From: CAYPEL01 sp964409635
GTDB lineage: Bacteria > Pseudomonadota > Gammaproteobacteria > DSM-19610
Assembly: GCA_964409635.1 (NCBI GenBank)
Contig: CAYPEL010000158.1
Location: 1 to 6,053, forward strand
Length of the DNA stretch: 6,053 nucleotides
Reading direction: 5' to 3'
Under the pieces are notes generated by a model. That model searched no databases. It worked only from the letters and a program-made list of their open reading frames with translations, and was not told the origin of the DNA. A program made the position numbers and the translations under genes. Positions 1 through 6,012 of this stretch are shown in pieces (the first letter of the stretch is position 1; every line of letters begins with the position of its first letter).

Positions 1-2964
1 CACCAGATTATTTGGATTATTGATTTCATGGCCGACCCCGGAAAGCAGGGTGCCCAGTGCTGTCATCTTGTTAGCCTGGATCAGCTGTAACTCCTGCTGA
101 CGGGTTTTGTATTCGAGCTGTTTTTTATCGGTAATGTCCCGGATAACAGCAAGCAGGCAGTTTTCGCCCTGAATCTCCATCACACCGCCCGTAACCAGAC
201 CAGATCGGGCTTTGCCGGATTTTGTATAAAAGCGAATCGGCAATTCATTAATCGTGTCAGAGTTGCGGAGTATATCGCGCATTTTTTCCTGTTGATCAGT
301 GTCTCGCCAGAGCATCAGCTCAAAGGGGGTGCGGCCAATAATATCCTGCCGCCTGAAGCCACTGCTGCGTTCAAAACTCTTATTAATATCCAGATATTGG
401 CCATCTTTAATCCGCGATATCGTGATTGGATCAGGGCTTGAATGAAAGGCTCTGGAGAATTTCTCTTCAGACTCGCGCAACAATTTATCTGATTTTAATC
501 TGGCGGTAATGTCGGTTGAGGATACCCAGGTGTTATGCAGCAGATTATCTTTTATGATGCCAATAGCGTTATTCAGGAAGTATAAATCTTCTCCTTGCAG
601 ACTTTTGTTGTGGAATAATGCAGCCGTTAACTTGTAGCCATCATTGATAAACCGCAGCAGGTTTTTCTGGTTTTCCGGATCCGAAAGGTCAATATGTGTG
701 CCGAAGGGTTTACCCTGATAGTCTTCCAGGCGTTGGTAGCCTAACTGATGGGCGTAGACGGCATTTATTTCGTGTGCATAACTGTTTTTGAAAATTCGTC
801 TGAGTTGTTCTTCGGCTGGAAGGTCTACAGGGATCGGTGGCCGGTGTTCAACATTGAGTATGCCAGCGGTATTGGTTTTCACAAATAACCGGTAACGTGC
901 TTCACTTTGCCGCAGGGCGAGATCAGCTAGCTGCTGTTTGGTGATGTCCTGGATGGTACCGAATAGTCCGGTAATATTTTGCTGACGCATGAGTGGTTCT
1001 GCCTGAACGTCAACATAGCGAATTTCTTTATCTTTGCGCACTATTCGAAATATCACATTCAGTGGCTGGTGCTCAGTAGAAACTTTTTTTACGGCTTTGG
1101 ATACCCTAGCCCGGTCATCTGGAAAGAGATGTTTTGAAAAAACCTTACCCGACAGTTTAATCGCTTTAGGTTGATACCCGAATAGACGATATACTTCATC
1201 ACTCCAGCTAACGGTATCTGTGGCGAAACTCCATTCCCAGTTGCCTAGATGAGCTATGCGCTGTGCTTTCGATAAGCTCTGCTGGCTTTGATATAGAGAT
1301 TCGGTGCGTTTATTTACCTGGTTTTTTAGTATTCGGTTCCAGATAAAAATAGAAAATAACAGCAGGCTTGCACCTGCCAACACCCATTTCAACCAGGTGT
1401 AGTCAATATGATGAATGTATTTGTTCTGCATCCATGCATCAGTAATCCGGAATTTTTCAGCAGGCGTCAATGTGGCGATGGCTTTGTTCAAAATACCGTG
1501 CAGCTCCGGCATATCGTTGCGGACACCCAGGCCAATCTGAAGTTTTACAGGTACTTCTCCAACCAGACGCAGATTGTTTAGCCCCATCTGGTTTATGTGA
1601 TAGCTGCTAAGGTTTAGTGAGGCAACAAACGCATCGACACTACTCGTTGACACAGCCAGCAAAGCTTCCTGGATATTCTTGACGGGAATAAAATTTATGT
1701 CTGGATATTTCTCGTAAAGCTTTGTCAGGTACCCATAACCTTCGATGACGGCAATGCGTTGACTCGAAATTTCGTAGAGATCATTGATGAACTGACTTTG
1801 TTCATTTCGCATGACGATACCAATCGGGTATTCCAGATAGGGTTTAGTAAATCTGAGTATGTCTTTATTGGATACGCTTGAAGGATCATCCGACAAAACA
1901 TCTACTTGATGAGTCCTCGCCATTTCCAGTGCATTCAACCAGGTGCCGCTGGGGATGCGTTCAAATTTAACTCCCGACCGTAATTCGATAAGCGACAGTA
2001 GTTCTGGGACTATGCCAGTGAATTCACCCTGTTTGTTGAACGCTTCGTAGGGTAACCAGTTTGGATCTCCCGTAAATCGAACCACTGGGTTTGCAGCAAG
2101 CCAGGCTTGCTCTGCTGCTGTTAACACTAGCCGCTGGTCTGAGGATTGCGAAGACTCAAGGCTTGTTACCCAGCGCTTCAGGATGACGTTGGTTTCTTCG
2201 AGTGAGAGTGAATCCAATCCTTTTTGTAGAATGCTGGCGAGCACTGGCTGCGATATAGAGGTGCCAATACGTAATTCATTGCCGCGCAGTGGCGCATCAC
2301 GTACTACAACTCGTAAATTTGACATTTGATGCTGGTGCATCAGGTAAGCGGCGACTTCTGTACTGCCAAAAAAAGCATCGGCTCGTTTGTTTTGAACAGC
2401 CTGTAATGCTTCAAGAAGTGAGTCCACTTTTACATGTGTGAAACCCGGGTATCGGGTCCGAAGCAGTTCGATGTCAGCAAAACCTGCTGGTATGGCGACG
2501 CGTTTATCTGCCAGGTCATTGAGTGACTTGATCAAGTCATTATCAGGCCGGGTAATTACGCCGGAAGGCGACAAGACATAGGGCGTCGTAAACAGGAAGT
2601 CTTGTAATCGGCTTGGAGTGGAGGCAATCGCGCAGGCTGCGTAAAGTTTACCGGAGCGAACCTGGTCAAGCATAGTTTCCCAGGGAAGACCGGTTTCCAC
2701 CTCAAAGCGCACGCCCAAACGGCCGCCTATGGCCTTTAAAATATCGGCTGCAACCCCGGCGTGGCGGCCTTGCTCATCGACAAAATCGTAAGGTGGCCAG
2801 TCAGGCTCACCACCCACACGGATGATTGGATGATCTGCTAACCACTGTTGTTCGGCCTGGGTTAAGGGTATGCCTTCTATAGACGTACTTGAGGCAGGTG
2901 GAGCTGCCAGATTATGCTGACTGTAGATTAGAAAAAGAAAGAGTATTCGCAGGCCGGTCAGCAT
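1..2964 (-). CDS. Sensor histidine kinase with two SBP_bac_3 domains and three PAS domains (partial, C-terminus beyond window)
   Basis: Read by hand as 988 uninterrupted codons on the minus strand, leaving at base 1. Residues 1-20 form a signal peptide or signal anchor (hydrophobic run LRILFLFLIY). Two type-3 periplasmic solute-binding domains follow at about 45-268 and 291-512; each begins with a parallel element (VGGEPDWPPYDF, FTGDPNWLPYEAF) and has the family's FTTPY or FTKPY signature. A membrane helix spans about 525-543. PAS domains lie at about 569-676 (closing IQDITK), 688-820 (divergent) and 832-948 (closing IRDITD). HisKA then starts, and His979 in GHEINNPN is the expected phosphorylation site. 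The ATPase domain and any receiver domain would lie outside the window. The layout resembles BvgS/EvgS-type sensors, which detect small molecules in the periplasm; the ligand cannot be told. The start at 2964 has AAAGGA ten bases upstream. An in-frame ATG at 2988 (eight residues longer) is possible but has no good ribosome site. Confidence 0.93.
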   Translation of the reverse strand, partial: MLTGLRILFLFLIYSQHNLAAPPASSTSIEGIPLTQAEQQWLADHPIIRVGGEPDWPPYDFVDEQGRHAGVAADILKAIGGRLGVRFEVETGLPWETMLDQVRSGKLYAACAIASTPSRLQDFLFTTPYVLSPSGVITRPDNDLIKSLNDLADKRVAIPAGFADIELLRTRYPGFTHVKVDSLLEALQAVQNKRADAFFGSTEVAAYLMHQHQMSNLRVVVRDAPLRGNELRIGTSISQPVLASILQKGLDSLSLEETNVILKRWVTSLESSQSSDQRLVLTAAEQAWLAANPVVRFTGDPNWLPYEAFNKQGEFTGIVPELLSLIELRSGVKFERIPSGTWLNALEMARTHQVDVLSDDPSSVSNKDILRFTKPYLEYPIGIVMRNEQSQFINDLYEISSQRIAVIEGYGYLTKLYEKYPDINFIPVKNIQEALLAVSTSSVDAFVASLNLSSYHINQMGLNNLRLVGEVPVKLQIGLGVRNDMPELHGILNKAIATLTPAEKFRITDAWMQNKYIHHIDYTWLKWVLAGASLLLFSIFIWNRILKNQVNKRTESLYQSQQSLSKAQRIAHLGNWEWSFATDTVSWSDEVYRLFGYQPKAIKLSGKVFSKHLFPDDRARVSKAVKKVSTEHQPLNVIFRIVRKDKEIRYVDVQAEPLMRQQNITGLFGTIQDITKQQLADLALRQSEARYRLFVKTNTAGILNVEHRPPIPVDLPAEEQLRRIFKNSYAHEINAVYAHQLGYQRLEDYQGKPFGTHIDLSDPENQKNLLRFINDGYKLTAALFHNKSLQGEDLYFLNNAIGIIKDNLLHNTWVSSTDITARLKSDKLLRESEEKFSRAFHSSPDPITISRIKDGQYLDINKSFERSSGFRRQDIIGRTPFELMLWRDTDQQEKMRDILRNSDTINELPIRFYTKSGKARSGLVTGGVMEIQGENCLLAVIRDITDKKQLEYKTRQQELQLIQANKMTALGTLLSGVGHEINNPNNLV

Positions 2965-3003
2965 AGAAAATGGTTCCTTTTCAAGCATCCATCATTCGGG
3001 GCT

Positions 3004-3032
3004 ATTAAAGCATAACGCCGTTGCTATTTCAG
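3004..3032 (-). promoter_or_regulatory. Putative sigma-70 promoter of the sensor kinase
   Basis: On the minus strand CTGAAA (3032-3027, four of six to consensus) is followed after 17 bases by TTTAAT (3009-3004, five of six). Transcription would start near 2997. This leaves a leader of about 33 bases before the ATG at 2964, room for the AAAGGA ribosome site at 2980-2975. It argues against the upstream ATG at 2988, which would have only about nine leader bases. The prediction rests on sequence match only. Confidence 0.45.
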
Positions 3033-3047
3033 TTGCTCTGGTTATAG

Positions 3048-3224
3048 TCCGGCATCTCCGTTCGTTTTATAGAACAAGCCGGAGTCGATGCGCTGGTTGA
3101 GGCCTATGCAGATATCTTGCATGGCGAGGAAATAACTGACTGGTTGGTTACTAAAATGCAAAAACCTGGAAGGTATATTGCGGTGATGTTCATGGTGGAC
3201 ATGAGTGGTCCCACTCAAGGCTAG
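3048..3224 (+). pseudogene. Orphan coding fragment, 58 codons without a start
   Basis: A plus-strand frame is open from just after a TAG at 3045-3047 to a TAG at 3222-3224. It translates to protein-like sequence, including FIEQAGVDALVEAYADILHG and EEITDWLVTKMQKPGRY: an amphipathic helix-like stretch with balanced Glu, Asp, Ala and Lys. It has no ATG before the Met in TKMQKP, no convincing start and no ribosome site. It therefore looks like the 3' remnant of a gene whose front was lost, or an unusual small protein starting at TTG. The family is not recognised. The opposite-strand frame over the same bases gives Cys- and His-rich text that does not look like a protein. The remainder of the 2965-3295 spacer holds the kinase promoter and a short imperfect hairpin (3241-3262, GCGAA with TTCGC) with no T-run. 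Confidence 0.4.
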
Positions 3225-3295
3225 ATCAATGACGCCGAACGCGAAGCATGAGTAGCATTCGCAACAACAAGACACACGAATAAAACAGCGCTTTC

Positions 3296-4114
3296 CTAAG
3301 CTATTCTAAGCAGACGGTGAAAGAAACTGTTGTTTAATATTTTCCAGATAGAATCTTTGTAGAGTTCAGTTGGGATTTCATGCTCGATTTCCTGGTGCAG
3401 GGCGGGCAGCTCTGACCAATGCAGACCTTGTTTGATATGGTGTGCGGTGTGAAAGCCCAGATTCCCTGTCATCAGGTTAAAGACAGGGTTAATGTTGTTA
3501 TAGGAGGCTTTAAATTGATCTTCCGTCTCATTTAAACCCGCATGATGGTCATAGGTTGCCCAGGCTGTGATAAACAGTCCTGTTATCATGGGCAAGATAA
3601 ACAGCATGAACGATTGCATAGGTTTGTAAAAGGTTAACAGGGTAACGGTGGCGATTGCCAATATGGTATAGATTACGTGCGTGCGATATTGTTTCGGATA
3701 ACGTTTTCCCACAATGTAGCCACGATAATAAGCGGTCATTGCTATGATGAAGGAATATTCCCACTCCCGCATGGTTGATCCATTTTTGCGTTTCCAACGG
3801 CTTTCATCGGCATCTTGATCTAAGTAGTTGCGATGGTGCCCAAATACGTGGTGGAGTAACCAGAGATTGGTAGTGACCCCGGTGTGAAGTGCGTAAGCCA
3901 GTTCCAGTGGTCTGTTAAGCAGCGTCGAGTGGAAAGTTTTCGTGTGTTGATGGTGATGATTCCAGGCGCAGATACAGCCTTTGGGTATCAGGGTGACGGC
4001 AAACCAGACGGCCAACCACCCAAAACTTCCTACAGTGAAGTAGAGGATGATATCCAGCAAAGTCAGCATTAGTATCAATGTGACAGGTAAGCGGTCGGCG
4101 GAATGTCTGAACAC
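3296..4114 (-). CDS. Membrane fatty acid desaturase (FA_desaturase family)
   Basis: Encodes 272 residues. The three histidine boxes that bind the di-iron centre of membrane desaturases and hydroxylases are all present: HHHQH at 53-57, HHVFGHH at 88-94 and HTAHH at 222-226, with an extra DHH at 189-191. Hydrophobic stretches at about 10-45 and 148-186 would form paired membrane helices that place the boxes on the cytoplasmic face. The family introduces double bonds into, or hydroxylates, acyl or related lipid chains using O2 and an electron donor; the substrate and position cannot be read from the sequence. It is short for the family, which commonly has 300-400 residues, but looks complete. 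The start is a GTG (CAC at 4112-4114) with no visible ribosome site, and an upstream in-frame TAA excludes a longer form. A start at the ATG of Met16 is possible but would remove part of the first hydrophobic segment. It ends 331 bases before the sensor kinase on the same strand, with no clear terminator. Confidence 0.92.
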   Translation of the reverse strand: MFRHSADRLPVTLILMLTLLDIILYFTVGSFGWLAVWFAVTLIPKGCICAWNHHHQHTKTFHSTLLNRPLELAYALHTGVTTNLWLLHHVFGHHRNYLDQDADESRWKRKNGSTMREWEYSFIIAMTAYYRGYIVGKRYPKQYRTHVIYTILAIATVTLLTFYKPMQSFMLFILPMITGLFITAWATYDHHAGLNETEDQFKASYNNINPVFNLMTGNLGFHTAHHIKQGLHWSELPALHQEIEHEIPTELYKDSIWKILNNSFFHRLLRIA

Positions 4115-4410
4115 TGTTTTACATTGTTATGAATTTGGGGGCATATTGTCGCCCGGGTATTCTACATGTAATCTGGAAAAATGCAGGCGATTCGTGTTTA
4201 TTAAATTCTGCCGGCGCCAGTGATGGCCTATTTGATCCTTTGCTCTATTGCTATCTCAAGTATGTAGGGTGCCTTTTGTAGGTGCGAGCCTGAAAGGCTT
4301 TTGCTAATCCGCACTTTCTGTCCGCGCGGCTATTTTTTGTCTGTCAGGATGAAGTTTGAATGAAGCTGAGCGCTCTAATTAAATGCATAGTATTTAGGTG
4401 GGAATTCCGC
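4115..4410. other. Divergent intergenic spacer with a REP-like hairpin
   Basis: No gene is supported between the divergently transcribed desaturase and TetR genes. The only distinct structure is at 4282-4314. There GTGCG pairs with CGCAC and encloses a contiguous AGCCT/AGGCT hairpin (4287-4299) followed by TTTT. The start, TGTAGGTGCGAGCC, resembles the heads of pseudomonad REP sequences, judged from memory. A second palindrome (CCGCGCGG) lies just downstream, followed by a T-run. No strong promoter facing the desaturase was found; a weak candidate GCGACA, 17 bases, TAACAA would put its start about three bases before the GTG. Confidence 0.4.
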
Positions 4411-4438
4411 TTGACTAAACCGACCGGTCAAATATAAT
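4411..4438 (+). promoter_or_regulatory. Strong sigma-70 promoter of the TetR gene, giving a leaderless mRNA
   Basis: TTGACT (4411-4416) and a perfect TATAAT (4433-4438) are 16 bases apart. The -10 box ends six bases before the ATG at 4445. Transcription is expected about seven bases after the -10 box, so the first transcribed base would be the A of the start codon. There is no ribosome-binding sequence upstream (ATAGTCCT), as expected for a leaderless message. Confidence 0.75.
4416..4431. promoter_or_regulatory. TetR-family operator O1, within the repressor promoter
   Basis: TAAACC, GACC, GGTCAA is an imperfect inverted repeat of two six-base half-sites around four bases, with a perfect GACCGGTC centre (4422-4429). 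It fills the spacer between the -35 and -10 boxes, so a bound dimer would block RNA polymerase. That fits autorepression by the TetR protein encoded immediately downstream. The half-site TAGACC/GGTCTA pattern recalls NemR-type boxes, from memory. A second copy occurs at 5089-5104. Confidence 0.65.
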
Positions 4439-4444
4439 AGTCCT

Positions 4445-5050
4445 ATGAATCCAGCAACTGATACACAACAACGTATCCTTGATGCTGCCCGCGAGTTAAT
4501 TTATTCGCGCAGCTATACCGATGTGGGTGTGGCTGAGATTTGTCAACGCGCCGGGGTCAAAAAGGGCAGTTTTTACCATTTCTTCCCGAGCAAGCAAAAC
4601 TTAACCCTGGCGGTATTGGACACCTATTATCTTGATTTCAAGAACGAATTAATAGATCGGGCATTTTCTGCTCAGTTGGCACCTTTACAACAGCTAGATA
4701 AACTGGCGGAACTTATCTACCGTTTCCAGAAGGCGATGATGGCAGAGACAGGTCAAATGTATGGCTGCCCTTTTGGCAACCTGGGCGTTGAGTTATCGAC
4801 CCAGGACGAAACCATCCGGCAAAAGATCAACTCAATTTTCTCGAAGATGAAAACCAGTATCCGGCAAGCGCTGGTGGAAGCCGTGGCCCAGGGAGATGTC
4901 GATGCTATCGACGTAGATACGACCGCTGTAGCCATACTGGCGTATCTGGAAGGCGCCATACTGATTGCCAAAACCCGGAATGATCCGGATCTGTTACAGC
5001 AGTTGTTGCCCGCTATGCGGAATATCCGTATCTACCCGGAGCCGGGCTGA
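4445..5050 (+). CDS. TetR-family transcriptional repressor, NemR-like redox/electrophile sensor
   Basis: A complete TetR regulator of 201 residues. The N-terminal helix-turn-helix domain spans about 7-55, with the family signature VAEICQRAGVKKGSFYHFFP at 29-48. The C-terminal half is the ligand-binding and dimerisation region. Aligned by eye with E. coli NemR recalled from memory, GCPFGNLGVE places Cys108 at the NemR redox cysteine Cys106. LEGAILIAKTR places Lys176 at NemR Lys175, the lysine that forms a sulfenamide bond with it on bleach exposure. The only other cysteine is Cys33 in the DNA-binding domain. Expected role: repress until reactive chlorine, quinones or aldehydes modify Cys108, then release the enzymes downstream. 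The ATG follows the -10 box by only six bases, so translation is probably leaderless; no alternative start fits the domain. It is followed after 86 bases by the AhpD-like gene. The family call is secure; the NemR-type sensing is an inference. Confidence 0.95.
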   Translation: MNPATDTQQRILDAARELIYSRSYTDVGVAEICQRAGVKKGSFYHFFPSKQNLTLAVLDTYYLDFKNELIDRAFSAQLAPLQQLDKLAELIYRFQKAMMAETGQMYGCPFGNLGVELSTQDETIRQKINSIFSKMKTSIRQALVEAVAQGDVDAIDVDTTAVAILAYLEGAILIAKTRNDPDLLQQLLPAMRNIRIYPEPG

Positions 5051-5088
5051 AAAGGATAGGCGATAAGTAAAAATTTTTACCCCGAGAG

Positions 5089-5104
5089 TAGACCTACCGG
5101 TCAA
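5089..5104. promoter_or_regulatory. TetR-family operator O2, before the AhpD-like gene
   Basis: TAGACC, TACC, GGTCAA matches O1 at 14 of 16 positions, giving the shared consensus TARACCKACCGGTCAA. The half-sites are inverted repeats around four bases. It lies between the TetR stop and the ribosome site of the next gene. No convincing -35/-10 pair surrounds it, so it may block read-through transcription from the upstream promoter or act with a weak promoter of its own. Two copies flanking the regulator gene support a shared regulon. Confidence 0.6.
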
Positions 5105-5121
5105 CTCTTAACCAACCCAAG

Positions 5122-5128
5122 AAAGGAG
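5122..5128 (+). promoter_or_regulatory. Ribosome binding site that decides the AhpD-like start
   Basis: AAAGGAG is a near-perfect anti-16S complement. Its last base is eight bases before ATG 5137 but two bases before ATG 5131, so the second ATG of the pair is the better start. Confidence 0.75.
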
Positions 5129-5136
5129 ATATGACT

Positions 5137-5703
5137 ATGCAAACAGTGACTCAAATTGAAACGCGGCCCTTGCTGCACCCCGTACCACCCGCTGGCCAGG
5201 AAGACCGTGTGGAACAGATTTTTGGTGGTATAAAAGAGCACCTCGGTTTTATTCCGGACGGGCTGCGCCTGTATGGAATCAGTCCTCCCTTGCTCGAAGC
5301 ATTTGTGGGTAATGTCGGTTATTTTATGGGTGAAACGAAATTACCGCCCGAGCTGACGACCATGATCCGTTACCTGGTATCCGCACAGGCGGGTTGCCAG
5401 TTCTGCATCGATATGAATGAAAGCTTTCTGTTACAGCAGGGTCATAAGCTGGAGGAGGTTCGTGCGGCGCGCAGACACCCGGATAAAGCGCCGCTTGATG
5501 ACAAGCAAAAGATCTTGTTGAATCTGGCGTTGAAGGCCGTTGATGATCCAGAAGCCATTCATGCGGCAGACCTCGATGCGGTGCGCCAGCAAGGCTGGAC
5601 AGATCGCGACATTTTTGATGCCGTCGTGCAAGCGGCAAATAACCGTGCGTTCAACTTTGTGTTGCGTACTTTCAAAGTTGAAGCGCAGGGCGTGTTTGCC
5701 TGA
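5137..5703 (+). CDS. Carboxymuconolactone decarboxylase/AhpD-like protein with CxxC motif
   Basis: Encodes 188 residues from this start. An all-helical CMD/AhpD fold is suggested by the run of amphipathic helices. The signature CQFC is at Cys87 and Cys90, preceded by LTTMIRYLVSAQAG, the usual helix before the motif. Family members such as AhpD use the two cysteines as a thiol-disulfide relay that reduces peroxides or peroxiredoxins. The classical AhpD motif has a His four residues after the second Cys; here it is Asn94. The Glu that AhpD carries 12 residues before the first Cys is not obvious either. Peroxidase activity is therefore uncertain, and a reductase or binding role is possible. The start at 5137 was chosen because AAAGGAG ends eight bases before it; the ATG at 5131 is only two bases from that site and would add two residues. 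Likely controlled by the NemR-like repressor through O1 and O2. Confidence 0.9.
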   Translation: MQTVTQIETRPLLHPVPPAGQEDRVEQIFGGIKEHLGFIPDGLRLYGISPPLLEAFVGNVGYFMGETKLPPELTTMIRYLVSAQAGCQFCIDMNESFLLQQGHKLEEVRAARRHPDKAPLDDKQKILLNLALKAVDDPEAIHAADLDAVRQQGWTDRDIFDAVVQAANNRAFNFVLRTFKVEAQGVFA

Positions 5704-5743
5704 TGTAAACGTGCGAAAATAATTTGTGCTGATGTCTTGAAAA

Positions 5744-5785
5744 GGGCGCGAAGATTGATTCACAGGTATCTTGTTCTTCGCACCC
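5744..5785. other. Imperfect hairpin downstream of the AhpD-like gene
   Basis: GGGCGCGAAG (5744-5753) pairs with CTTCGCACCC (5776-5785) at nine of ten positions, with a 22-base loop. No T-run follows on the plus strand. On the minus strand TTTT follows the stem, but no minus-strand gene lies near. It could slow or protect the 3' end of the message. It is too weak to call a terminator. Confidence 0.35.
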
Positions 5786-5810
5786 TCTGTAATCTACAGG
5801 ATTATGACAA

Positions 5811-5987
5811 CTCAAGTTTAGTAGTTGGGGTGATAGAAGTCAGTCTCAGAGCCAGGCGGTGTGTCTCTTAATTTGGAACCGTTGCCGGCAGGGATGCCGG
5901 CTTCGAGCGTACAGGGATGTATTTACAGCGGGTTCCAAATTAAGAGACACACCGCCTGGCAGCACCCACTGAACTCCGAAACTTGAG
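5811..5987. repeat. Outer imperfect palindrome enclosing the 110-bp element
   Basis: CTCAAGTTT (5811-5819) is the exact reverse complement of AAACTTGAG (5979-5987), and GGGTG (5828-5832) pairs with CACCC (5963-5967). The two sets are coaxial around the 110-bp element but offset, with 18 unpaired bases on its left side and two on its right. This looks like an older palindrome with the element lying in its loop. Confidence 0.5.
5851..5960. repeat. 110-bp inverted-repeat element with perfect 30-bp arms and a REP-like core
   Basis: The left arm (5851-5880) and right arm (5931-5960) are exact reverse complements over 30 bases, separated by 50 bases. The arms end in GCCAGGCGG outside and GGAACC inside. 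The loop holds a GCCGGC/GCCGGC hairpin (5884-5889 with 5896-5901) and a smaller TACA/TGTA hairpin, with the reverse-strand phrase CTGTAAATACATCCCTGTAC. The last is familiar from abundant intergenic repeats of marine gammaproteobacteria, from memory. It has no reading frame, so it is either a non-autonomous mobile element (MITE) or a compound REP element. No clear target-site duplication is seen. If transcribed it would make a very stable hairpin between the AhpD-like and nitroreductase genes. Confidence 0.85.
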
Positions 5988-6012
5988 ATAATAATATAGA
6001 TAGGAGTTAACG

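Noticed and set aside
3042..3275. 77-codon minus-strand open frame
   Set aside because: The translation is rich in Cys, His and rare combinations with no domain character; the plus-strand frame over the same bases is far more protein-like.
3549..3797. 82-codon minus-strand open frame
   Set aside because: Lies in another frame inside the desaturase, which has all its histidine boxes.
3884..4072. 62-codon plus-strand open frame
   Set aside because: Antisense shadow of the desaturase N-terminal half, with no ribosome site.
4129..4173. Short plus-strand ORF starting ATGAATTTG
   Set aside because: Only 14 codons with no ribosome site or promoter; no support as a leader peptide.
4115..4444. Control of the desaturase by the NemR-like repressor
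   Set aside because: The operator is about 300 bases from the desaturase start and no further copy of the 16-bp motif lies near it.
5324..5763. Two overlapping minus-strand frames opposite the AhpD-like gene
   Set aside because: They are antisense shadows of a gene with a strong ribosome site and a clear family motif.
5744..5785. Rho-independent terminator after the AhpD-like gene
   Set aside because: The hairpin has a 22-base loop and a mismatch, and no T-run follows on the plus strand.
5851..5960. Complete insertion sequence or CRISPR unit
   Set aside because: There is no transposase frame, only two inverted (not direct) copies, and no evident target-site duplication.
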